From: DATAUD01 sp036501665
GTDB taxonomy: Bacteria > Verrucomicrobiota > Verrucomicrobiia > Limisphaerales > Palsa-1400
Assembly (NCBI GenBank): GCA_036501665.1
Contig: DASXZW010000063.1
Span: 1 to 64,000, forward strand
DNA: 64,000 bases
Direction: 5' to 3'
Shown here: positions 1-8,672 of the stretch, in pieces
How positions within the stretch are numbered: the first letter of the stretch is position 1
How the letters are laid out: each line of letters opens with the position of its first letter
Translations under genes and position numbers: made by a program
The notes under the pieces: model-generated
The model's database searches: none
What the model was told of the DNA's origin: nothing
The model's input: only the letters and a program-made list of their open reading frames with translations

Positions 1-78
1 CCGTATCGCTTGCTGGACGAGGTTGTAGGCATTTTGATTCACGTCCAATGGACGCTTCCGACGATTTGTTTTTTTCAT
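1..78 (-). CDS. Small hypothetical protein, 5' end only (runs off window)
   Basis: The complement reads ATG at 78-76 and stays open to the window edge, giving 26 codons beginning MKKTNRRKRPLDVNQNAYNL. The basic start followed by a P-x-D-V-N-Q-x-A segment resembles short basic proteins annotated as hypothetical in many bacteria; I do not know a function. A purine-rich stretch (ggtgg) lies about 15 bases before the ATG. The C-terminal part is outside the window. Confidence 0.6.
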   Translation of the reverse strand, partial: MKKTNRRKRPLDVNQNAYNLVQQAIR

Positions 79-453
79 GCCCCATTTTTCCACCACCGCT
101 CACGACTTGGAAGAAACTTAAAATCGAAGTAGCCCAATACCAACGAGCATAAAGGCTTGACCTTGATTGGCCTAAATCAAGAAAGACGAGCGATTTGGTG
201 ACCATGAATCGTCATTAACCAAGCCAGCGGCCTCTTTTCAGATTTCAATGAACAGGTCCAATCGCTCCAAAATAGGGAGCAAGTGGTGGCAACTTGCCGG
301 AATATTTTACACAATTTTGTGGGAGAAAGCAATTTTCTGAGGTTCGAGGCAACGGGCTAACGTTAGTTTTTGGCAGAAGTCTCGATTAGCAACCGGGAGG
401 AAACGTTGGTTCGGGTTTGCTCAAAGTTTCCCGCGTGTGCTATAGTTTGGACG
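79..453. other. Intergenic stretch with no supported gene
   Basis: About 375 bases between the divergent small gene at 78 and the start at 454. No convincing ORF, RNA or repeat was seen. It is moderately AT-rich and must carry the promoters of both flanking genes, but I could not pick a clear -35/-10 pair. Confidence 0.4.
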
Positions 454-693
454 ATGAGCGTCTTGGAGTTAAGCGACGAGCAAGTGATTTCGCTGGTGCG
501 GCAATTGCCAGCCGCGCGCAAGCGCAAGGCATTGCTCGCTCTCGCCCAGGACTCTCAAGAGCGCAGGGACGAACGGCTGCGATTTGGCGAAGCCCAATTG
601 CGTCAAGCATGCGCCGAGCGAGAATTGAATTGGGACCGCCTATCTGAAGATGAGCGGGAGTCATTCGTGAACGACTTATTGCACGGGAAATAA
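454..693 (+). CDS. Small antitoxin-like protein
   Basis: A 79-residue product starting MSVLELSDEQVISLVRQLPA, rich in Leu, Arg, Glu and Ala and predicted helical. The frame extends upstream to 370, but the ATG at 454 is preferred because the protein from there looks like small helical antitoxins whose N-terminus reads as a statement of Leu-Ser-Asp-Glu-Gln followed by charged helices. Such genes usually precede a toxin; here only a short GTG-started frame of 54 codons follows (696-860) whose first residues, VATIVVLSTSII, vaguely recall the first strand of a PIN nuclease but lack its Asp. The partner may therefore be lost. Function is inferred, not shown. Confidence 0.55.
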   Translation: MSVLELSDEQVISLVRQLPAARKRKALLALAQDSQERRDERLRFGEAQLRQACAERELNWDRLSEDERESFVNDLLHGK

Positions 694-788
694 CCGTGGC
701 CACCATTGTCGTTTTATCCACCTCTATCATCCGTTTAGATGCATCTGTAATGATGCTGTCCGGCAAAGCATTACCGGTTAAAATGGAA

Positions 789-1904
789 CTATTTGTTTCC
801 TTCAAGCAGCCTTACATCACGCGGACTTCTCAAGACCCAAGAACGTCCGTCACGCGCTAAAGTTCCCGCGCAAGTTAGAGGTGTTTGCTCTTTATACGAC
901 CGGATTGCTATTTGATGGTCGGCACCGGCGAGTTCCATTGTTATTTTGCGTGGAATTCCATCAATGGAACCGAAGATTGTTACTTTGCCTTGTTGTTCAT
1001 CTTCGCGTTCAAGTTTTATGACCGTTCCAAGAACCTCGCTGTTTTCTACTGGTTCATTTTCACGGAAAATCCTTGCTGTTTCCATCAGAAACGGAATCGC
1101 ATCGGGAGAAATCGTGCTTTCTGATACCACGCCTTCAGGTGTTCCGCGCAACGGAGTCCAAGAGAATGAGAATTGCACCCCTCTTTCGCCACTGGCCCGA
1201 TAAAGAGTAATCAGGGCTTCGCAGAGGTTCGCGCTCACACCACTTGCAACAGCATCCTTCATCGGTTGAATTTGGCCTGTCGTGGCCACTTCACGGCATG
1301 CTAGTTCAGCGGCATGCAAAGCTTTAGCGAGGGTTTCAACAGTTCTTCGTTCAAACGGCTCTTCTGTCTCAAATAAATCGTTTGGTGCTAGCTTCGGAAC
1401 TACTGGGGAAATGATTGTGAGGATGTAACTTCCACGTCGTGGAATGCCAAACCGAGCGTGCTGTAAATAGTTCATTGCTTGCTCCGGCTTGCGTCGGGCG
1501 AAAAGTGATTTCTTTTCAATTGTTGAGCAAGCGGCGGCCAGCATCATATCGCGTGCGGCTTCGTGAATGGCCATGCCTTGATCGAGAGAAATTGTGCCGT
1601 CACCATTCACACCGGTGAGGCGCGGTCGGACTATGTCCGCGGCGGCGGTAACAAGATCCTCGTAAATTTCAAATTGTGACCTTCCTTCGTAACATTCTAA
1701 GACCCGCATTACTTCGGCCATTCGTGTCGGGTAGTCCACAAGAGTTCCATCCATAGGTAACAAAATCTCTTTGTCGCCTTTTTCCCAGAAAGCTCCATTC
1801 GTCAATTTCTGAACCTCGCGCCATTGATGCGAGCGCAAGTAGGCAATAACGTCAAAAGGACGCAGCTCACTTAATATCTTTGCATCTTGAATCGTCGCTC
1901 TCAC
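789..1904 (-). CDS. Partner protein of DUF4365 cassette, unknown function
   Basis: A 371-residue soluble protein with no signal peptide or membrane segment. I do not recognise a domain. It is mixed alpha/beta, with a helical middle (about 90-150) and a C-terminal beta-rich part (about 270-371) ending in repeated Arg/Leu strands (WVLRSPRDVRLLEGNK). Its ATG overlaps the stop of the upstream DUF4365 gene by four bases (ATGA, 1904-1901), so the two are translationally coupled and probably act together. Its neighbours are an antitoxin-like gene and a gene remnant, which marks the locus as accessory. A defence or nuclease-control role is inference from the partner only. Confidence 0.75.
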   Translation of the reverse strand: MRATIQDAKILSELRPFDVIAYLRSHQWREVQKLTNGAFWEKGDKEILLPMDGTLVDYPTRMAEVMRVLECYEGRSQFEIYEDLVTAAADIVRPRLTGVNGDGTISLDQGMAIHEAARDMMLAAACSTIEKKSLFARRKPEQAMNYLQHARFGIPRRGSYILTIISPVVPKLAPNDLFETEEPFERRTVETLAKALHAAELACREVATTGQIQPMKDAVASGVSANLCEALITLYRASGERGVQFSFSWTPLRGTPEGVVSESTISPDAIPFLMETARIFRENEPVENSEVLGTVIKLEREDEQQGKVTIFGSIDGIPRKITMELAGADHQIAIRSYKEQTPLTCAGTLARDGRSWVLRSPRDVRLLEGNK

Positions 1905-2398
1905 GGATTTTGACTATTACCGATACGCTGCATTATTCCCGAAAGTTGCGCGACCGAAAACACATTTTCTTTCGGAAGATGCACCGTCACACTCGTTTCA
2001 TTTGTCGTGGCTACCGCTCCTCTCAAGCTAAGCCAGTATCCGCACTTGCGCATCACAAGTTCGTCCTCGGAATGTGCCACCCAATCGGTCAATTGCTCCG
2101 GGACAACAACAATTACTAAGATCCTTGGAACAAGCAAATTTGTTGGCCGAAGGTCTTCGTAGTTCTTCAACTTTAGTACGAACGCAATATCGGTCTGATG
2201 GATATTCGCAGCCTCTGTGCATTTCACTTGGGCGTCCAATTGCGGCGAGCGGACAGAGCCGCCCCCGCCCCTTTTTCTAAAAGTCAGGTCCACGCTATCG
2301 TTGTCAACGTGGGGTTGATCCACTGCTATCCGTGCGACGGCGGCAACGGCGCGTGCGTATGCGAAGCTGAACTGCTGCTTCTGTTCTTCGGGAGTCAT
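1901..2398 (-). CDS. DUF4365-like putative nuclease-fold protein
   Basis: A 165-residue protein that fits DUF4365, a family related to PD-(D/E)XK nuclease folds and often found near defence genes. The expected pattern is visible: an acidic residue at the end of a strand (D37 in SVDLTF) and a Q-x-K signature (Q57, K59 in LDAQVKC), then the YWLSLRG segment (121-127) typical of the family. The catalytic reading is inferred from these positions. It overlaps the start of the 371-residue downstream gene by four bases and begins three bases after the stop of a truncated upstream frame, so it sits inside a decayed operon. Confidence 0.75.
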   Translation of the reverse strand: MTPEEQKQQFSFAYARAVAAVARIAVDQPHVDNDSVDLTFRKRGGGGSVRSPQLDAQVKCTEAANIHQTDIAFVLKLKNYEDLRPTNLLVPRILVIVVVPEQLTDWVAHSEDELVMRKCGYWLSLRGAVATTNETSVTVHLPKENVFSVAQLSGIMQRIGNSQNP

Positions 2399-2401
2399 AC
2401 G

Positions 2402-2569
2402 TTAATTAGGCAAGTTCATATCGTGCATATTCGCTTGGTAAATATCCAGCATTAATGCTTTGCCCTTCACCGTTCCATACCGTTTTTGTATCGCGTTACG
2501 GGCTATTGAAGTACCTCCAATTCCCTTGATTTCAAGTAAAAGGCTGCATTCTGCTTCGGAACTGGGGCT
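2402..2569 (-). pseudogene. C-terminal remnant of an unidentified gene upstream of DUF4365
   Basis: Directly before the DUF4365 gene the same strand holds an open frame with coding character of 55 codons, ending NMHDMNLPN and stop at 2404-2402, three bases before the next ATG. It includes LLLEIKGIGGTS and AIQKRYGTVKGKALMLDIYQ. There is no start codon before its internal Met codons and a TAG sits just upstream, so only the C-terminal tail of a once longer gene remains. I cannot name the family. The operon-like spacing suggests the lost gene belonged with the two that follow. Confidence 0.5.
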
Positions 2570-2649
2570 CTAATCCCTTTCAGTTCTGCTTGAAGCAAAA
2601 CCTCAGTTGCCAAATATTAAAAACCTCGCTCTGCTACTGAGGACGGCGT

Positions 2650-4884
2650 TCAATGAGGTTGATACGAGATTCGTAGCAGGGTGCTGTTGCCGTCTTCGGT
2701 GACTAGCAGGGCGCCGTCGTGGGCGACGGCGACGCCTACCGGGCGGCCCCAGACGTTTTCTTTATCCACGACAAAGCCAGTCAGAAAGTCGTCGTATTCG
2801 CCGGTGGCGACGCCATTTTTGCAGCGGACGCGGACGACTTTGTAGCCGGTGCGGTTGTTGCGGTTCCACGAGCCGTGCAAGGCGGCAAAAATGTCGCCGC
2901 GATATTCTTCTGGAAAAACGGAAACGCCCTCAGTCCGCGTGTAAAAGGTCATTTCCAGCGATGCCGAGTGGGCTTGGAGCGGAACATCGGGAACGGTCAC
3001 GCGATTCGCGAGATCGGGACGTTCGCCGGCGTGACGCGGGTCTTCGTGGTTACCCATGTAATACCAGGGCCAGCCGTAGAAGTGGCCTTCCTCGATGTGG
3101 CTGATGTAGTCGGGCACAAGGTCGTCGCCGAGTCCGTCGCGTTCGTTGACTGCAACCCATAACTGGCCGGTTTGATCGTTGATGACCATCGTCACCGGAT
3201 TACGGATTCCGGTGGCGAAGGGGAAGAGGGGAGTGTGGCCTTCCGGGTCGGTGAAAAGCACATTTGCGCGATTGCTTTCTGCGCCCCAGGCCTCGCCGAA
3301 GCCGTGTTGTTTTTCCTGGCTCTGCCACAAAGCGACTTGATCGGGAGATTTTTTTCCCATTTCCTCGCCGGCATTTGAACCGGACCCGATGGAAATAAAC
3401 ATCCGCTTGCCGTCCTGTGAGAAGGCCACGTCGCGCGTTGTGTGACCGCCGGTTGTCCTGGCGATTTTGGGGACGATGGTTTGTGCGGCTTCGCGGGCTT
3501 TTAGGTCGCCGTTGCGATAGGGGTAGCGGACGACTGAATTATTGTTTGCGACGTAAATCCATTGCGGGTCGTTTCCGGGCGGATAAAACGCGATGCCGAA
3601 CGGGCGTTCAAGGTCGTCCGCGAAAACCTGGTTTTCCGCGGGAGACTCCGCGCCGTCGGCTGCGCGCATGACGCGGATGCGGTCCTCTCCGGTTTCCGCG
3701 ATGAAAATGTCGCCATTCGGCGCGACGCGGATCAAGCGGGGGTGGGAGAGTCCGCCAGCGAACTGTTTAACAGTGAAACCAGGTGGGACGGATAAAGTGG
3801 CATCCGCAGGCCGCGGAACGACTTTGGGACCGTTGCCGGCCGAGGAAGTGCTGTAAGGCGCGGGGAGTTCGGCGAGATTCACGCGATGCGCAAGTCCGGG
3901 TGAAGCATGATGCCAATCGCCGGGATCAGTTTCTGGCGCGGGCGCGGAAGCGGGAGCGGCTTCGGCGCTTTGAGCGGCGGCAGGCAAAGATTTCAAATAG
4001 GCAATGAGGTGGCGGCGGTTTTGTTCGTCGGGCACGGAGACGAGCATGGTTGTCCCGTGGACAGCGGCAGTTGGATTGGAAAGGAAATGATCGAGGGTCT
4101 CGGCGCCCCAGGTTAAACCGGAATCGGTCAGGGCCTGGGTATAATGGAAGTTTTGCCCCGTTCCTGCGCGCCGTCCGAAAACACCGGCGAGGCTTGGGCC
4201 TTGCCCGCCGATGGCGATGTTGCGAGGGCCGGAACCGGTTGCGTGACAGAGCGCGCAATTTTGTTGGAAGAATGCTTTGCCGCGACCTGCATCGTCAGTC
4301 TGAGCATTGGCTGCGCCGGATTCCTCGGAAGGTTCAAAAGTCATGAGCACTGTCGCCGGGTCCTCTGGAATGTGCAGCTTTAGAAAAGGCTTCTCGCAGG
4401 CAGTGTGGCAGCCGTAACAACCGAGCATTGTCTGAGTGTACGCCGTCTTGAAGCCGTCGAGGTCCTTCTTGTTGATGGAGTCGTTGATGGCGGGCAGAAA
4501 AGTATTCGTGACAGCTTCGAGGATGCCGTTCAGGTCCACCTGGTTCCCTGCTTTTGTCGTGTATGACGGGCGGATTCTTACGGCCCACGCGAGATGAGAC
4601 CGCGTCTTATCCAGATAATAGTTTGCCAGCGGCCAATTCTTATTCGTCGCAGCAAACCATAGATTCGCGAAATGATAGCTGACGTCGGCCATTACGTGGG
4701 CCTGGTCGGGCAATATTTCGTCAGTGGGTGTTTTCTCCTGCGCGAATGCGTCCGCAACGAATAATTCGCACACCACAATCATGGCCAGGACGGAAAAAAC
4801 AAAAACGCAATTTCGCAACGTCCAGCCTTGCTTAAATCGCCGCAAAAGGTTGCCCAATAATGAATAGCGCGTGTCAATCACCAC
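2650..4884 (-). CDS. Diheme cytochrome c / soluble sugar dehydrogenase-like fusion protein
   Basis: A 744-residue exported protein. Residues 24-49 form a hydrophobic signal segment ending AFAQ. Residues 50-175 are a helical domain with one heme site, CYGCH (156-160). Residues 195-300 are a class I cytochrome c with CALCH (210-214) and a likely Met ligand in GTTM (M280). An Ala/Pro linker near 302-325 leads to a beta-propeller of the sorbosone/PQQ-dependent glucose dehydrogenase type (about 365-744). Known members oxidise sugars or other alcohols in the periplasm and pass electrons to the fused cytochrome; substrate and cofactor here are not determinable. The gene stands alone, about 250 bases from the DUF4365 operon. 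Confidence 0.85.
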   Translation of the reverse strand: MVIDTRYSLLGNLLRRFKQGWTLRNCVFVFSVLAMIVVCELFVADAFAQEKTPTDEILPDQAHVMADVSYHFANLWFAATNKNWPLANYYLDKTRSHLAWAVRIRPSYTTKAGNQVDLNGILEAVTNTFLPAINDSINKKDLDGFKTAYTQTMLGCYGCHTACEKPFLKLHIPEDPATVLMTFEPSEESGAANAQTDDAGRGKAFFQQNCALCHATGSGPRNIAIGGQGPSLAGVFGRRAGTGQNFHYTQALTDSGLTWGAETLDHFLSNPTAAVHGTTMLVSVPDEQNRRHLIAYLKSLPAAAQSAEAAPASAPAPETDPGDWHHASPGLAHRVNLAELPAPYSTSSAGNGPKVVPRPADATLSVPPGFTVKQFAGGLSHPRLIRVAPNGDIFIAETGEDRIRVMRAADGAESPAENQVFADDLERPFGIAFYPPGNDPQWIYVANNNSVVRYPYRNGDLKAREAAQTIVPKIARTTGGHTTRDVAFSQDGKRMFISIGSGSNAGEEMGKKSPDQVALWQSQEKQHGFGEAWGAESNRANVLFTDPEGHTPLFPFATGIRNPVTMVINDQTGQLWVAVNERDGLGDDLVPDYISHIEEGHFYGWPWYYMGNHEDPRHAGERPDLANRVTVPDVPLQAHSASLEMTFYTRTEGVSVFPEEYRGDIFAALHGSWNRNNRTGYKVVRVRCKNGVATGEYDDFLTGFVVDKENVWGRPVGVAVAHDGALLVTEDGNSTLLRISYQPH

Positions 4885-5012
4885 GCCACCTTATCGCATC
4901 GCTGATCGAGATTCAACAGATGGACAGAAAATCTGAGTAATTGCCGATGCTTAAGAATCGGGCAGTTAATTGACGGCTTGTGTAATTTACACCCTGTTGC
5001 GAGAGGCCGAGC

Positions 5013-5468
5013 ATGGGAACGCCCGATTATATGGCACCCGAACAAGTCAAAGGGAAGCGGGGCGACGAACAAACTGATGTTTACGCGCTGGGAGCGATCT
5101 TATACGAGATGTGCATCGGCCAGACGCCGTACGAAGGGGAAAGCCCTTACGCGGTGATGAATGCGCGGCTTACCGGCGACCCCATCGCGCCGCGCAAGGT
5201 GAACACGCATATCACGCCGGTGGCCGAAGAAATTATCCTTCACGCGCTCGAAAGAGATCCCGCGAACTGCTACCAGACTGCCGCGGAAATGAAGGCGGAA
5301 TTGGATGATTACGAGGAGGTGCAGTTGATCGGGCGTTACCGAAATTTGCAACCGCCGCAGTTGTGGAAAAGCAAGTTTAAGACGCTGCCGTTGATATTGG
5401 CGTTGGGAATTGAGTGGATATTAAGCTTCGTGCTTTTATTTTTATACTTTAAGCATAAGGGAAAATAA
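5013..5468 (+). pseudogene. 5'-truncated Ser/Thr protein kinase (C-lobe and membrane anchor only)
   Basis: The frame begins inside the activation segment of a Hanks-type kinase: MGTPDYMAPEQ is the conserved G-T-x-x-Y-M-A-P-E-Q motif, followed by DVYALGAILYEM (the DxxxLG helix) and the C-lobe, then a membrane helix near 125-146. The N-lobe, ATP-binding Lys, HRD catalytic loop and DFG are absent, and a stop at 4983-4985 closes the frame upstream. No other frame upstream carries the missing part. It cannot be an active kinase. It lies next to palindromic repeats and the collapsed amt gene. Confidence 0.8.
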
Positions 5469-5469
5469 G

Positions 5470-5612
5470 CTGTACAGGCGCTGGCGAAAATTGGACAGCC
5501 TGCGCCTACAGGGCAAACGGCACATATTGAAAATTAACACTTATATTTGCTGCTTAGTGGTGGGGACGGCTCGCCGGGCCGTCCGCGGACGCCTCGGCGA
5601 GGCGTCCCTACC
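5470..5612. repeat. Cluster of palindromic repeats
   Basis: Three inverted-repeat units lie in a row. 5470-5511 is an imperfect hairpin (ctgtacaggcgc against gcgcctacag). 5562-5583 pairs ggacggc with gccgtcc. 5587-5607 pairs ggacgcctc with gaggcgtcc. The last 30 bases (5583-5612) recur identically at 10204-10233. The position between a truncated kinase and a deleted amt suggests repeat-mediated loss, and the first hairpin may also terminate transcription. Confidence 0.7.
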
Positions 5613-5681
5613 CAAAGATCGCGTTTGCCCAGACTATTTACACGTTCTGGCACTTGCTTTGCTCCCAACAGATCGCGACCA

Positions 5682-6011
5682 GTGACTCTTAACATAACAT
5701 TGCTGCTTTTGGCCGGGACGCTTGTCGTTTTGATGCAAGCGGGCTTTGGCCTGGTGGTCTGCGATTTGTGCCGCGCGAAAATTCAGGCCAGGTGATTTCG
5801 TCGAACCTCGTGATTTTCGCGTTCAGTGTGATCGGTTTTTGGGTTTGTGGGTTTGGATTAATGTCGACGGTCTGGCCGGGAATTCCGGCAGCGCCTGGCC
5901 TTTCGGGCCAACATTGAGGATGAACTGGCCGGGCTGGACCTTCCCGAGATGGGGGCGGAATGCTACCCAGATTTCCACTTGACAGACAAAGGCTCCACTC
6001 GGAGCGAATAG
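5682..6011 (+). pseudogene. amt: Internally deleted, frameshifted ammonium transporter gene
   Basis: A GTG at 5682 opens a frame reading VTLNITLLLLAGTLVVLMQA then GFGLVV, the first membrane helix of Amt proteins. It shifts frame near 5775: the next frame gives SGQVISSNLVIFAFSVIGFW and VCGFGLM, the second helix. The third frame then gives NIEDELAGLDLPEMGAECYP and ends at 6011, which matches the cytoplasmic C-terminal tail of Amt. About 300 or more residues (helices 3-11) are missing between them. The stop lies three bases before glnK, the normal amt-glnK order. The transporter is certainly non-functional; a second copy elsewhere cannot be excluded. Confidence 0.85.
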
Positions 6012-6014
6012 CGT

Positions 6015-6353
6015 ATGAAAAAAATCGAAGCCATCATAAAACCATTCAAGCTGGACGAAGTGCGCGACGCGTTGTCGGACATCGGGATCGGTGGCATGAC
6101 CGTCAGCGAAGTCGAGGGGTTCGGGCGGCAAAATGGGCATCCAGAAGTTTTTCGCGGCAACGAATACACCACTGACCTGCTGCCGAAGGTGAAACTGGAA
6201 ATCGTGCTTGCCGACGGATTGGTCCAGAAAGTTTTGGACGCGATCATCGGCGCCGCCAAAACCGGCAAGATCGGCGACGGCAAGGTTCACGTTTATTCCA
6301 TTTGCGAAGCGGTGCGGATTCGGACTTTGGAGACAGGTCTCGGAGCGGTTTGA
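6015..6353 (+). CDS. glnK: Nitrogen regulatory protein P-II
   Basis: A 112-residue protein of normal P-II length. The T-loop (about 37-58) keeps GHPEVFRGNEY with Tyr51, the residue uridylylated in proteobacterial homologues. The B-loop TGKIGDGK (83-90) and the C-terminal RIRTLETG (101-108) that bind ATP/ADP and 2-oxoglutarate are present. P-II proteins form trimers that sense carbon, nitrogen and energy status and usually gate the AmtB channel encoded beside them. Here the neighbouring transporter is a wreck, so this GlnK must act on another target or another Amt. The name glnK rather than glnB rests on the amt linkage. Confidence 0.9.
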   Translation: MKKIEAIIKPFKLDEVRDALSDIGIGGMTVSEVEGFGRQNGHPEVFRGNEYTTDLLPKVKLEIVLADGLVQKVLDAIIGAAKTGKIGDGKVHVYSICEAVRIRTLETGLGAV

Positions 6354-6476
6354 ATTGCGATGAGGCGCGCGTTTTTGACGGTGCGCTGACTGCAAGGCTC
6401 GTTGCCTGTTAGCATTGACCGGTTGTTAGCTTCTGTCTTCTTGACCGCTACTGATCGCAGCGGAATACTCCTCGTT

Positions 6477-8615
6477 ATGAATACCAGACGCGCTGACTTT
6501 TCACCTCGTTTGATTTTTGCGGGACTGACGGTGCTTTGCGCGTGCGCGAGCGTTGCGCCTCTTTTTGCGGAGTCGAACACCGATGATCCTTATATTTGGC
6601 TGGAAGATGTCGATGGGGCGCGCGCGATGGGATGGGTGAAGGCGGAAAATCAAAAAACCCTCGATGTCCTCGAAAAGGACCCGCGCTATCCTGAGCTTTA
6701 CAAAAACGCGCTTGCCATCGCCGAGGCGAAGGACCGCATCCCGTCGCCGGAGATTCTTGACGGGCAGATTTTTAATTTCTGGCAGGATGCCGAGCATATT
6801 CGCGGAGTGTGGCGGCGGACTTCGTTCGAGAGTTACCAGACGGATTCGCCGCAGTGGACCACGGTTCTTGATCTTGATGAATTGGCGAAATCCGAGAAGG
6901 CCAACTGGGTTTGGAAAGGGGCGGAAGCGAATGAGCCGGACGAAACGCGTTGCATGATTAACTTGTCCGACGGCGGTGAAGACGCGGTGACGGTTCGTGA
7001 GTTTGATTTGAAGGCGGGCCGATTTGTCGATAACGGGTTTCAATTGCCACGCGGCAAGCAGCGGGTCGCATGGGAAAACGCGGACACATTGTTAATCGTG
7101 CGGGCGGCCAATCCTTCAGAGTTAACCGAATCGGGCTATCCTTTCATTGCGCGACGGCTTAAACGAGGGCAGCCGCTTTCGGACGCTGTCGAAATATTTC
7201 GAGGGACGGCGCAGGACGGTGGTTATGGAGTTTCGCCATTTGTGCTGCATGACGGAGCCGGGCATAGCGCGACGTTTATCAATCGACCGCTGACGACATT
7301 TGAGTTTGAACATTATCTCGTGACGAATCACGGCGTCGTGAAGGTGGCTTTGCCCCACAAATCGGGGATTCATGGCCTGATGAACGGGCAAGTCATCATC
7401 AGCCTGGCGGAGGATTGGACGACGGCGGGTGAGACGTTTCGGCAGGGATGTTTGGTGGGGATTGATCTTGCTGCGATGACGCAAAATCCAGATCGACTCA
7501 AGCCCATGATTATTTACACGCCGGGGCCACGCGATAGTTTTGACGCAGCGGCATCGACGCGGGACACGCTGATTGTGACTGCGTTCCAGAATGTGCGCAG
7601 CCGGACCTTTCTTTACAAAATTGATCCGACGAGCGGGTGGTCGCGCGGAACTTTGGAAGTCCCGGATAATTTGACGATTCGCGTTGCGGACGCGGATGTT
7701 CACAGCGACAAGGCCTTTCTCGGTATGGCTGGATTTCTTCAGCCCTCGAGCCTTTGGCTCCTGAATACAGCCAACCAGAATTTGAAACTCGCCAAGACGA
7801 TGCCTCCAAAATTTGACGCGTCCGGCGACACGGTCGAACAGTTCGAGGCCCTCTCCACCGATGGAACGAAGGTTCCGTATTTTGTTATTCATCCCGTCAA
7901 TATGAAGTTGGACGGCTCGAATCCGACCATTCTCAATGCTTACGGTGGTTTTCAAATTTCCGAGACGCCGTTTTATTCCGGGAACATGGGCAAGCTCTGG
8001 CTGGAGCGAGGAGGGGTTTTCGTGCTGGCGAATATTCGAGGCGGGGGCGAGTTCGGTCCCGCCTGGCACGAGGCCGGTTTGAAAACGCATCGACAGCGCA
8101 TTTATGACGACTTTGCGGCGGTGGCGCGGGACCTTATTGCGCGGAAGATCACGAGTTCGCGGCGTCTTGGGATCGAAGGCGGCTCCAACGGCGGGCTGTT
8201 GATGGGAGTTGAAATGACGCAGCATCCTGAATTGTGGAATGCGGTTGATATCGCGGTCCCATTGCTTGACATGATGCGCTTTGAGCAAATTGCGGCGGGA
8301 ACATCGTGGGTCGGGGAGTATGGCAGCGTTTCAAATCCGCAAGAGCGCGCGTTCCTCAGCTCGATTTCGCCGTACGCCAATCTGCACCGCGATGTCAAGT
8401 ATCCCGAGGCATTGATCTGGACGACGACGAAGGACGATCGCGTTGGGCCGCAGCACGCCCGGAAATTCGCCGCGCGGCTCAAGGAATTTGGCGTTCCATA
8501 TTACTATTATGAAGTGACCGAAGGTGGACATGGTTCCGGCGCAAATCTTAAGGAGCGGGCGCGAACGTCGGCGCTGGAGTTTACATATTTCACAAGAAAG
8601 CTGATGGATCTGTGA
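6477..8615 (+). CDS. Exported prolyl oligopeptidase-family serine peptidase (S9)
   Basis: From the ATG at 6477 the product is 712 residues and begins with a signal peptide (RRADFSPRLIFAGL, then a hydrophobic core ending LFAES). The longer frame from 6402 adds 25 residues in front of the signal and is less likely. An N-terminal seven-bladed propeller is followed by the alpha/beta-hydrolase domain: nucleophile in GGSNGG (Ser570), Asp in DDRVGP, His in EGGHG near the end. Members cleave short peptides after proline or related sites. It is expected in the periplasm. It is unlinked to the genes on either side except by direction. Confidence 0.88.
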   Translation: MNTRRADFSPRLIFAGLTVLCACASVAPLFAESNTDDPYIWLEDVDGARAMGWVKAENQKTLDVLEKDPRYPELYKNALAIAEAKDRIPSPEILDGQIFNFWQDAEHIRGVWRRTSFESYQTDSPQWTTVLDLDELAKSEKANWVWKGAEANEPDETRCMINLSDGGEDAVTVREFDLKAGRFVDNGFQLPRGKQRVAWENADTLLIVRAANPSELTESGYPFIARRLKRGQPLSDAVEIFRGTAQDGGYGVSPFVLHDGAGHSATFINRPLTTFEFEHYLVTNHGVVKVALPHKSGIHGLMNGQVIISLAEDWTTAGETFRQGCLVGIDLAAMTQNPDRLKPMIIYTPGPRDSFDAAASTRDTLIVTAFQNVRSRTFLYKIDPTSGWSRGTLEVPDNLTIRVADADVHSDKAFLGMAGFLQPSSLWLLNTANQNLKLAKTMPPKFDASGDTVEQFEALSTDGTKVPYFVIHPVNMKLDGSNPTILNAYGGFQISETPFYSGNMGKLWLERGGVFVLANIRGGGEFGPAWHEAGLKTHRQRIYDDFAAVARDLIARKITSSRRLGIEGGSNGGLLMGVEMTQHPELWNAVDIAVPLLDMMRFEQIAAGTSWVGEYGSVSNPQERAFLSSISPYANLHRDVKYPEALIWTTTKDDRVGPQHARKFAARLKEFGVPYYYYEVTEGGHGSGANLKERARTSALEFTYFTRKLMDL

Positions 8616-8672
8616 CGCGCAAAATTGCGTTCGTGCTTGACGTTGCGGCGGACGGTGATTGAATTTTCGGCA

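Noticed and set aside
696..860. GTG-started frame as a PIN toxin gene
   Set aside because: Only 54 codons, no catalytic Asp, and it overlaps the opposite gene; noted as a possible remnant but not called.
7122..8288. 388-codon antisense frame within the S9 peptidase gene
   Set aside because: The opposite strand has the intact catalytic Ser and propeller; this frame is rich in Arg/His with no domain.
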